Origin: Armatimonadota bacterium
GTDB lineage: Bacteria > Armatimonadota > Zipacnadia > Zipacnadales > UBA11051
Assembly (NCBI GenBank): GCA_013178155.1
Contig: JABLXH010000049.1
Location: 1 to 34,906 of the forward strand
Length of the DNA stretch: 34,906 bases
Direction of reading: 5' to 3'
Shown: positions 7,856 through 14,223 of the stretch, in pieces
Layout of the letters: every line of letters starts with the position of its first letter
Numbering within the stretch: position 1 is the first letter of the stretch
Notes under the pieces: generated by a model
The model's database searches: none
The model's input: only the letters and a program-made list of their open reading frames with translations
Told to the model about the DNA's origin: nothing
Position numbers and translations under genes: made by a program

Positions 7856-9555
7856 AGTCGCCCCGACCTCAAGATCGAGAACAGCAGCCAGCCACCGAGC
7901 ACGACACCGACGATCAGGTAGCCGTAGGTCAGGTACTCCCCGAGGCTGCCGCTGACGGTGCGTCCCAACAAGAGGTTCGTGGACGAGCCGATGATCGCCG
8001 ATACCACTATGGCAAAGACGATGCGGTTGACCATCAGGTCCAGCCGGTGGAGGGGTCGCTCCAGATTCTCATGGCTGACCCTCAGCTTCAGACCGCCAGT
8101 CTGTGTGCGCGCCAGAACGTGGCTGACCTGCCGGGGCAGCAGCAGCGCGTACCGCTGCAGCGTGCGGCCAAACCGCCAGACTTCCTCGCCGACCCGCGCG
8201 GGTTTCAGCCGGTCGCGCAGTACCGCGCGGCCCTCAGCGCGAACCACGCCCTGTGCATCGAACTCCGGGTCCAGTTGCAGGCAGAGGCCCTCGGTGACCA
8301 GCATGGACTTGCCAATGGCCGCAAACGCCGGCTGCATGCGCACGCCGTGCCTTAGCACCACACCGAGCAGATCGTCGAGAGCCCGGGCAATGCTGATCTG
8401 CGACGTGTTGCGGAAGCCCTTGTAGTGGGCCATCATGCGGCCGATGTCGCTGGTAAGACGCTGGGGGTCGGTCCTGTCGCCCGCCACTCCGAGCATCAGC
8501 ACGAAATCACACACTTCCTGAGGGTCGTCGTTAAGCACCGCCATCAGGATGGAGACCAGACCGTCGCGGGTGTGCCGGTCAATCGCGACGGCATTCCCGC
8601 AGTCCAGGAAGGCCAGACGGTCTCCGCCCAGAAACAGCACATTGCCGGCATGGGGGTCACCATGGAAGTAGCCGTCGCGCAGGATCTGGCGGATCATCTG
8701 GCGGAAGAGGTTCTGGGCCGCAGCCTTCGCATCAACCTGAAACCGGGCCATCGCCTCCTCGTCACCCGGTTTGGCGCCCTCTATCCACTCTTGCACCAGG
8801 ACCCGCTGCGTGGTCAACGGCCAGACGATGGACGGCACCACCACGGTCGGCTCCGCCTTCAGATTGGCCTGAAGCCGCGTCGTGTTGTGCGCCTCGTTCA
8901 GGAAATCCAGCTCCTCGCGCAGCGTCCGCACAAACTCCTGCATCAGGTCCCGCACGCGGTTCTCCGCGGCCCACGGGAAAACCCGTTCCGCCTGCGCGGC
9001 GTGAAGCATCAGGATGTGCAGATCGGTCTCGATGGCCTCGGCGACACCCGGCCGCTGCACCTTGACCGCTACCGGTTGCCCACCCTTGAGGCGCGCGAAG
9101 TGCACCTGCCCAATGGAGGCCGTGGCCCGTGGCTCAGGGTCGAAGTACTCAAAGATCTCCCCTATCTCTGCGCCCAGCTCCTGCCGGATGACCTCCTCGA
9201 TCGCTTCCACCGGGACCGGTGACACGTGGTCCTGGAGCTTGCGCAGCTCCATGACGTAGGAAGCCGGGATCAGGTCGCCGCGACTGGCCAGCGACTGTCC
9301 CAGCTTCACAAATGCCGAACCCAGCTCCTCCAGCGCCAGACGCAAGCGTTCCGGCAACTCCAGAGCCGTCAGCGCAACATCGGTCTTCCTCCGCATCCGG
9401 CGCGGAAGGATGTCCAGCTCGTAGGCGAACGCCTCCAGCCCAAAGCGGATGATGACCCGCAGCACCTGGGCGTAACGCCGGGCATAGGCCCGCACCCGAC
9501 CACGGAAGCTGCGCAGATGGGCGTTGCTACGTTCGGATGCCGAGGCGGGCTCCAC
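7852..9555 (-). CDS. ABC1/UbiB/ADCK-family kinase-like protein
   Basis: This 567-aa protein belongs to the atypical protein-kinase-like family that includes UbiB and AarF. Motifs in order are the family-defining KxGQ (FVKLGQSLASR, about residues 85-95), the Ala-rich loop (TASIGQVH), VAVKVQRPGV with the ATP-site Lys, ELDFLNEAHN, GDPHAGN (residues 299-305) and DCGN at 318. The last motif replaces the usual DFG Phe with Cys. Two hydrophobic segments close the protein (about 510-530 and 540-560), suggesting membrane anchoring. It supports quinone or lipid metabolism in characterised relatives, but the exact role here is unknown. The start is GTG 9555, overlapping amrS by 29 bases with no clear ribosome-binding site, so a later start is possible. 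Confidence 0.88.
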   Translation of the reverse strand: MEPASASERSNAHLRSFRGRVRAYARRYAQVLRVIIRFGLEAFAYELDILPRRMRRKTDVALTALELPERLRLALEELGSAFVKLGQSLASRGDLIPASYVMELRKLQDHVSPVPVEAIEEVIRQELGAEIGEIFEYFDPEPRATASIGQVHFARLKGGQPVAVKVQRPGVAEAIETDLHILMLHAAQAERVFPWAAENRVRDLMQEFVRTLREELDFLNEAHNTTRLQANLKAEPTVVVPSIVWPLTTQRVLVQEWIEGAKPGDEEAMARFQVDAKAAAQNLFRQMIRQILRDGYFHGDPHAGNVLFLGGDRLAFLDCGNAVAIDRHTRDGLVSILMAVLNDDPQEVCDFVLMLGVAGDRTDPQRLTSDIGRMMAHYKGFRNTSQISIARALDDLLGVVLRHGVRMQPAFAAIGKSMLVTEGLCLQLDPEFDAQGVVRAEGRAVLRDRLKPARVGEEVWRFGRTLQRYALLLPRQVSHVLARTQTGGLKLRVSHENLERPLHRLDLMVNRIVFAIVVSAIIGSSTNLLLGRTVSGSLGEYLTYGYLIVGVVLGGWLLFSILRSGRL

Positions 9556-10528
9556 AGCCAGCGCACCTGCCTTCCGCGTCCAGTCCTGTAACCCAACCGG
9601 TCATGCCACGGCGCCTCACCGCCACCATCCCGCAATCCGGACAGCGCGTGTCCGTGGTCCCAGGTACGTCCGCGTTGCCGATGTACACGTACCTGAGTTT
9701 GGCCTTCGCCAACTCATAGGCTCTCTGTAGCGTCGCCACCGGGGTGCGCGGGGCGGTGAACTGGTAATCAGGGTGGTACGCGGAGAAATGCAGAGGAATC
9801 TCCGGTGAGATGCCAGCCAGCCAGTCTACCAGGGCGCCGATGTCCTCGTCACTGTCGTTGTGCCCGGGAATCAGCAGGTTGGTTACCTCAACGACGCACT
9901 GCCCATAGGCCCGCTCGACGGTGTTTCGAGCCGGCATGCCCTGCCCGGCGCAGTGCTCCAGATAGAAGCGCTCACTCATGGACTTCACGTCCACGTTCAT
10001 TGCATCAATGTAAGGCAGCAGCTCCGCCAGCGGCTTTGCCTCCACGATACCATTGGTCACCAGGACGTTGTGCAGTCCAGCCGCCTTGACCAGGGGCGCC
10101 GTCTCTCGAACGTATTCATACCAGATGAACGGCTCATTGTACGTGTAGGCAACTCCAATGTTGCCCTGCGCAACATAGTCCTTCGCGAGGCGCGCCAGTT
10201 CCTCGGGCAACACGACCCGCGTCGGCGGACGCTGCTGGGAGATCTGCCAGTTCTGACAGAATGCACACTTCAGGTTGCAGCCGAAGGTCCCCACAGAGAC
10301 GATGGTGGAACCGGGATAGAAGTGATACAGCGGCTTCTTCTCAATGGGGTCCAGGGCGAGGGACGTGATCTCGGCGTAGTTGCTGGTGAACAGCTTGCCC
10401 TCTCGGTTGGTGCGGACCCCGCAGCGTCCGGTGCGGCCGGGGACCAGCGAGCAATGCCAGGGGCAAAGCTGGCAGGTGACCCGCTGGTCACCTGCCGTCT
10501 CGTAGAACAGTGCTTCGCGCTCAGGCAT
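9527..10528 (-). CDS. amrS: AmmeMemoRadiSam system radical SAM enzyme
   Basis: This 333-aa protein has the radical SAM cluster motif CNLKCAFCQNWQIS and the family's N-terminal Cys-rich segment, CQLCPWHC with GRTGRCGVR. Other hallmarks are GVAYTYNEPFIWYEY, NVLVTNGIV, MNVDVKSMSERFY, LIPGHND, and a C-terminal zinc-ribbon-like part with TRCPDCGM and GRCAGCGARLG. It is related to pyruvate formate-lyase activases. Most genomes with it also carry Memo- and AMMECR1-like genes, but neither is in this window. Its substrate is not known with certainty. ATG 10528 fits the conserved N-terminus; the in-frame extension upstream to 10825 is shadow sequence. A perfect 11-base inverted repeat lies near its 5' end. 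Confidence 0.93.
   Translation of the reverse strand: MPEREALFYETAGDQRVTCQLCPWHCSLVPGRTGRCGVRTNREGKLFTSNYAEITSLALDPIEKKPLYHFYPGSTIVSVGTFGCNLKCAFCQNWQISQQRPPTRVVLPEELARLAKDYVAQGNIGVAYTYNEPFIWYEYVRETAPLVKAAGLHNVLVTNGIVEAKPLAELLPYIDAMNVDVKSMSERFYLEHCAGQGMPARNTVERAYGQCVVEVTNLLIPGHNDSDEDIGALVDWLAGISPEIPLHFSAYHPDYQFTAPRTPVATLQRAYELAKAKLRYVYIGNADVPGTTDTRCPDCGMVAVRRRGMTGWVTGLDAEGRCAGCGARLGIRT
10471..10496. repeat. Perfect 11-base inverted repeat inside the 5' end of amrS
   Basis: GGCAGGTGACC (10471..10481) and GGTCACCTGCC (10486..10496) are exact reverse complements separated by CGCT. In the amrS message this hairpin would lie about 30-58 bases after the start codon and encode part of the AGDQRVTCQL segment. 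It is longer than expected by chance for a coding segment, but its role is unknown. Confidence 0.6.
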
Positions 10529-10568
10529 GGTTGACCTGCACCCCACTCTCCATGCGACAGCGGTCACC

Positions 10569-10594
10569 GGCGCAGGCCCCGGGAGGCCTACGCC
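10569..10594 (-). other. GC-rich hairpin spanning the stop codon of the 253-aa gene
   Basis: GGCGCAGGCC at 10569..10578 pairs with GGCCTACGCC at 10585..10594, giving ten pairs with one G-U wobble and a 6-base loop. It covers the stop codon of the unknown gene and precedes amrS. There is no T tract after it, so it may be an mRNA-processing or stability element, or chance in GC-rich DNA, more likely than a full terminator. Confidence 0.35.
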
Positions 10595-11349
10595 CCAAAC
10601 GGTGGCTCGCCGAGAATGCTTTCGATCAGCGCTCTGCAGGCGGCGAGTTGCGTCTGGGTACCCCAGACGGCGAACCAACTGGCGCCCTCCGCTCCGCACA
10701 GGCCACCGGCGCCGATCTGCTGGGCCTCGCAGCCGGTAAGCAGCTTCAGGGCCTCCAGTTCGGTGATGATCTCGCCCTCGATGGGCCACAGGGCGGGCAT
10801 GGCTGCGCGGCTGACCTCCGGGCACAGATTGACGCGCGTCGCCAGCTCCCGGATGTCGCCGGCCACCTCCTTCTCCAGTCCGACCGGGATGATCATGTGC
10901 AGCCCAGTGCCATAAACGGTGCCGATGATGGTGGCGATGGTACCGCCCTGCGGGTGGCCCACCAGCACCCCCGCGACCCCGGCACGGTAGTTGAGGGCAT
11001 TGGCGCCCTTGATAACCACATCACCCCGCTGGCTGTGCGCGATGGCTTCGTCCAGGGACATCTCCACACGCTGGCCCCGGTTGAGCACGAGGATCGGAAG
11101 ACTGCCATCGAACACCACGGCCGTATCCGCCTTGGCGGGCACAGTGCGCCCCAGCACATAGGCTCCCTTCTGCAAGGGCTGGCCGGTTATCTCCTCGACA
11201 ATGTAGGCGTTGGTGCTGCCCTTGGTCACGATCACCATGCCGTCCCGCAGGGCCTTCTGCACCGCAGGCAACGCGACAACGCCTTTGGCGATCAGGCGCT
11301 TGCTCTCGGACACAGTGAGGGCGAAGCTGTAAGCCACGAGCTCATCCAC
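10588..11349 (-). CDS. Conserved-looking protein of unknown function, first gene of the long minus-strand operon
   Basis: I do not recognise this 253-aa protein. It is soluble-looking, alpha/beta in character, with Gly-rich turns: DGMVIVTKGSTNAYIVEEI (about 37-55), DVVIKGANALNYRAGVAGVLVGHPQGG (about 110-136, split here only for description) and TVYGTGLHMIIPVGLEKEV. The repeated pattern of short beta strands ending in DG or GD followed by KG could suggest a CoA-transferase/NagB-like fold, but that is a guess. Cys residues at NLCPEVSR, LTGCEAQ and GGLCGAEG are not in an obvious cluster motif. The start is GTG 11349 with GGGTGAG about 6 bases upstream. It sits 117 bases downstream of a strong promoter and precedes amrS by 59 bases. 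Confidence 0.8.
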   Translation of the reverse strand: MDELVAYSFALTVSESKRLIAKGVVALPAVQKALRDGMVIVTKGSTNAYIVEEITGQPLQKGAYVLGRTVPAKADTAVVFDGSLPILVLNRGQRVEMSLDEAIAHSQRGDVVIKGANALNYRAGVAGVLVGHPQGGTIATIIGTVYGTGLHMIIPVGLEKEVAGDIRELATRVNLCPEVSRAAMPALWPIEGEIITELEALKLLTGCEAQQIGAGGLCGAEGASWFAVWGTQTQLAACRALIESILGEPPFGA

Positions 11350-11472
11350 GGTGTCTCACCCGCCCGGGGGATAGGGCCGGCCTCACGGCCCGCGCGAGGC
11401 TGTTGTGGCGGGGCCGCCAGCCGAGAAATGCAGGGCTGTAGGGTCATTCCCCGGCCCTTCTGAGGCCCGTGC

Positions 11473-11501
11473 AGTATACCATCCGGCCATACCTTTGGCA
11501 A
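11473..11501 (-). promoter_or_regulatory. Sigma-70-like promoter of the long minus-strand operon
   Basis: On the minus strand TTGCCA (11501..11496) is followed after 17 bases by TATACT (11478..11473), which is preceded by TGG, an extended -10. Transcription would start near 11466 and read into the GTG start at 11349. This is close to consensus in a GC-rich genome, so it stands out. No other comparable promoter is evident between the genes downstream. Confidence 0.75.
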
Positions 11502-11548
11502 GGAAACCAGGCAACCTGGCGTGCTCCCTGTGCCGGTCTGCGGCCGAA

Positions 11549-11578
11549 TTGACAGTGCGTTGCGGTTGCTGGTACAAT
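11549..11578 (+). promoter_or_regulatory. Sigma-70-like promoter of the hisS/aspS unit
   Basis: A perfect -35 TTGACA (11549..11554) and TACAAT (11573..11578) are separated by 18 bases. The predicted transcription start is near 11585, about 47 bases before the GTG start at 11632. It faces away from the minus-strand promoter at 11501..11473. Confidence 0.8.
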
Positions 11579-11631
11579 CACATAAGCCGCCTCCGGGCGG
11601 TCTTCTCTGTGACGGCGGGCAGGTACTCGGT

Positions 11632-12252
11632 GTGGCTACGAAAACCGGCGACGACCATCTGGATCAGTTTGCAGCCAGCCTGCGGAACACGTGGCTGAAG
11701 TGGGGCGTCGGTCCGCTGGCGGTGGGGGCGGTGTTGTTGCTTGTGGCGACCGCAGCAGCCGCCTCACCGGACCGCATGTCCGAGCGAGCCCTGGAGATTC
11801 GCTTCCAGGTGGTGCTGGCCATCGGCGCCGGGCTCTTCCTCATCGGCTTCAGTCTGGATAGCCACTGGACCAACGCCCAGAAGCTGGCGCGACGCATCGC
11901 CCGGGCGGCTGGCTTGCCCGACCTGAAGGCCGTCGAAGAGCTCAAGAAGCGCAGTACCCGCAAGCTCAACGAAAGCCTGGCGGCCCAGTCGCAGGTGGCG
12001 GCTGATAGTATCCTCGCCTCAACGTTAGCCCTCACGATCATCGGCGGAGCCATCGTGGCGACCGCGGTGCTGGCGGCCGCCGCTGGCCTGGGCTTTGCCT
12101 ACTCCGCCATGCTATGGCTGCTGGCTGCCGAGTACCAACTCTTTGTGCTCTCACGGCACCCGTACTATAAGGAGCTACTCCAGGCAGCCGAGGCCGGGGA
12201 TCTGGTCGCCACAGACACGAAGGCTGAGAGCGCGCGCAAGCGGTGGCTGTAA
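11632..12252 (+). CDS. Small multi-pass membrane protein of unknown function
   Basis: This 206-aa protein has about four hydrophobic segments: roughly residues 24-45 (VGPLAVGAVLLLVATAAAA), 56-75 (VVLAIGAGLFLIGF), 125-150 (ALTIIGGAIVATAVLAAAAG) and 150-168. A basic cytoplasmic-looking loop lies between the second and third (LARRIARAAG, ELKKRSTRKLNE) and the tail is charged. I recognise no family. GTG 11632 is chosen because it lies just after a strong promoter and before the first plausible charged N-terminus; a longer reading from 11521 would begin upstream of that promoter. The stop is followed by a hairpin at 12304..12327, after which hisS begins. Confidence 0.75.
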   Translation: MATKTGDDHLDQFAASLRNTWLKWGVGPLAVGAVLLLVATAAAASPDRMSERALEIRFQVVLAIGAGLFLIGFSLDSHWTNAQKLARRIARAAGLPDLKAVEELKKRSTRKLNESLAAQSQVAADSILASTLALTIIGGAIVATAVLAAAAGLGFAYSAMLWLLAAEYQLFVLSRHPYYKELLQAAEAGDLVATDTKAESARKRWL

Positions 12253-12303
12253 TCTCTGGCTGACTGCGCCAGGCCGGGCACACCCGGCGACGCGACCCCT
12301 TGA

Positions 12304-12327
12304 GGCCCTCGCCGTCCGGCGAGGGCC
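12304..12327 (+). terminator. Perfect hairpin between the membrane gene and hisS (possible weak terminator or attenuator)
   Basis: GGCCCTCGCC (12304..12313) pairs exactly with GGCGAGGGCC (12318..12327) around a GTCC loop. It is preceded by CCCCTTGA but not followed by a T run, so termination would be partial. It may set the level of hisS relative to the upstream gene, or protect the processed hisS mRNA 5' end. Confidence 0.5.
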
Positions 12328-12389
12328 GTCGCTGTAACCGCGGCCCGACGCCTGTCGCGTGCGGCATCAGTGAGGAGAGACGTTACGCG

Positions 12390-13640
12390 ATGACATACAA
12401 GCGACCGGTAGGGACCCAGGACATCGTCCCCGGTGTCGTCGAGGAATGGCAGTACGTTGAGAGCATTTTCCGCGCCATGGCCGACGACTATGGCTATGGT
12501 GAGATCCGCACCCCGATCTTCGAGGATACCGATCTGTTCCTGCGCTCTGTGGGCCAGGAAACCGACATCGTCCGCAAGGAGATGTACACCTTCGAGGACC
12601 GGGGTGGCCGCAGCCTGACCCTGCGGGCCGAGGGCACGGCGCCAGCGGTCCGGGCCTACCTGGAGAACAACCTTTGGAACCAGGACCGGGAGCGGGTGGT
12701 GAAGCTCTACTATGTGGCGCCCATCTTCCGCTACGACCGCCCGCAGGCGGGCCGTTACCGTCAGCACCACCAGCTCGGCCTGGAGGTCCTCGGATCGCCC
12801 CGCCCCGAGGTTGACGCCGAGATCATCACTTTCGCCTGGAACTTCTTTCAGCGACTTGGCCTTCAGGGCGTGCAGGTCCTGCTGAACTCGGTTGGCTGCC
12901 CCCTTTGCACGCCGGCCTATGTGCAGAAGCTCACGGCCGTCATGCAGGAAAGCCTCGGCGACCTTTGTGCCGACTGCCAGACCCGGATCCAGACTAACCC
13001 GTTGCGCGTCCTTGACTGCAAGCTCTGCCAGGACTACGTGGCCCGGGCTCCCAGGCTCGCTGATGAGCTCTGCGGCGAGTGCGATGATCACCTCGTGGCC
13101 GTGCAGGCCACTCTCAACCTGCTTGCGGTGCCCTGCACCCTTGACCACACTATTGTGCGCGGACTGGACTACTACACCAAGACGGCCTTCGAGTTCCGGG
13201 TCGAGGGGATTGGCGCCCAGGCCAGTATCGGCGGCGGCGGTCGCTACGACGGCCTGGTCGAGCAATGTGGCGGCAAGCCGACGCCGGGTGTGGGTATCGG
13301 CATCGGTCTGGAGCGGGTGCTCCTCGCCCGCCGACACGCCGGTATTGAGTTTGGAGCCGACCAGCGCGACGGCACCTTCGTCGTCGCCCTGGGCGATGGC
13401 GCCTGGAACGAGGCCCTTAAGCTTTGCTACGAGCTGCGGGCCGCCGGCATCCGCTCGGACGTGGATTACCGCCGTCGTTCGCTCAAGGCCCAGCTCCGCC
13501 TGGCCGACAGCGAGCGCTACGTTTCTGCCGCGATCCTGGGTGACGACGAGATCGCCCGCGGTGTGGTCAGCCTCAAGAACATGGTAGATGGCGAGCAGAC
13601 CGAGGTCAGCCGTAGCGAACTGATAGTGAGACTGAGCTAG
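12390..13640 (+). CDS. hisS: Histidyl-tRNA synthetase
   Basis: This 416-aa class II synthetase charges tRNA-His with histidine. Motifs are GTQDIVPG at the N-terminus, FEDTDLFLRSVG, motif 2 region APIFRYDRPQAGRYRQHHQ, LNSVGC, the histidine-binding TIVRGLDYYTKTAFEF, GGGGRYDGLVEQCGG and motif 3 GIGIGLERVLLA. An anticodon-binding domain follows (about residues 325-416). ATG 12390 has GAGGAGAG about 10 bases upstream and starts right before the conserved N-terminus; the in-frame extension to 12300 crosses the hairpin and is not real. The Cys-rich insert (CPLCTP, LCADCQ, CKLCQDY, LCGECDD) is the variable domain seen in many bacterial HisRS. A zinc-ribbon membrane gene follows after 3 bases. Confidence 0.97.
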   Translation: MTYKRPVGTQDIVPGVVEEWQYVESIFRAMADDYGYGEIRTPIFEDTDLFLRSVGQETDIVRKEMYTFEDRGGRSLTLRAEGTAPAVRAYLENNLWNQDRERVVKLYYVAPIFRYDRPQAGRYRQHHQLGLEVLGSPRPEVDAEIITFAWNFFQRLGLQGVQVLLNSVGCPLCTPAYVQKLTAVMQESLGDLCADCQTRIQTNPLRVLDCKLCQDYVARAPRLADELCGECDDHLVAVQATLNLLAVPCTLDHTIVRGLDYYTKTAFEFRVEGIGAQASIGGGGRYDGLVEQCGGKPTPGVGIGIGLERVLLARRHAGIEFGADQRDGTFVVALGDGAWNEALKLCYELRAAGIRSDVDYRRRSLKAQLRLADSERYVSAAILGDDEIARGVVSLKNMVDGEQTEVSRSELIVRLS

Positions 13641-13643
13641 AGC

Positions 13644-14174
13644 ATGGACTGTCCGAAATGCCACCAGTCGGCAACGCCGGTCGCGGGTAGCACTCACTGC
13701 CCACTGTGCGGCTTTGATCTGGGACCTGTGCATCAGCGACTGCGCACCATCTATCTCGTGAGCTTCGGCTTCTTCATGTCCACAGTGGTCTACGGCGCCA
13801 CGGTGTGGCTGCTGGAGCATCTGAATGGCTTCCAGACCCCGGCGACAGCACCGCCGGCTGCACTGGCCTATGCTCTTCTGGCCATCGGGGTCATTGACTT
13901 CGGCCTCGCCACCCACATCCTGCGGCGGAGGGCGCTGCTGTGCCGCGACCCGGCCCAGTTGCAGACGCTCATGATCATCCGCCTGGCCCTGGCCGAGGCG
14001 ATTGTTATCCTCGGGTTGGTGCTGTACTTTGTGGGCCGCTCCGTGGAGTGGTTCGCGGTGTTTATGGCCCTGGGCTTTGTGGCCTTCTTGCTGATCGCGT
14101 TCTCTATGCCCCAGGTGGCCCGACGCATGGGCGAACTGGTGGTCGCGGAGACCGACAACGCCGCCCCCCGTTGA
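13644..14174 (+). CDS. Zinc-ribbon membrane protein of unknown function
   Basis: This 176-aa protein has an N-terminal zinc ribbon (Cys3, Cys6, Cys19, Cys22; CPKC and CPLCG) followed by about four transmembrane segments: roughly residues 35-55, 68-88, 107-128 and 135-155. This arrangement is common among poorly characterised bacterial membrane proteins; I cannot name a family. It begins 3 bases after the hisS stop and precedes aspS by 49 bases, so it is co-transcribed with two aminoacyl-tRNA synthetases. The context alone does not assign a function. Confidence 0.82.
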   Translation: MDCPKCHQSATPVAGSTHCPLCGFDLGPVHQRLRTIYLVSFGFFMSTVVYGATVWLLEHLNGFQTPATAPPAALAYALLAIGVIDFGLATHILRRRALLCRDPAQLQTLMIIRLALAEAIVILGLVLYFVGRSVEWFAVFMALGFVAFLLIAFSMPQVARRMGELVVAETDNAAPR

Positions 14175-14223
14175 GACGGCCCCAACGCGGGCGATCCACT
14201 GACCGAAGAGACAGGGGACTGAT

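Larger units (their letters stand above)
11350..11631. promoter_or_regulatory. Divergent intergenic region with two facing-away promoters
   Basis: This 282-base gap separates the long minus-strand operon from the plus-strand unit with hisS and aspS. It contains two good sigma-70-like promoters listed separately, with their -35 elements 47 bases apart. The minus leader is about 117 nt and includes a small GGGCCG/CGGCCC hairpin near 11374..11391. The plus leader is about 47 nt and holds a CCGCC/GGCGG mini-hairpin at 11587..11600 followed by a pyrimidine run. I see no gene in the gap. Confidence 0.7.

Noticed and set aside
12253-12389. T-box riboswitch upstream of hisS
   Set aside because: Only one simple hairpin is present; no T-box sequence, specifier loop or room for the long leader.
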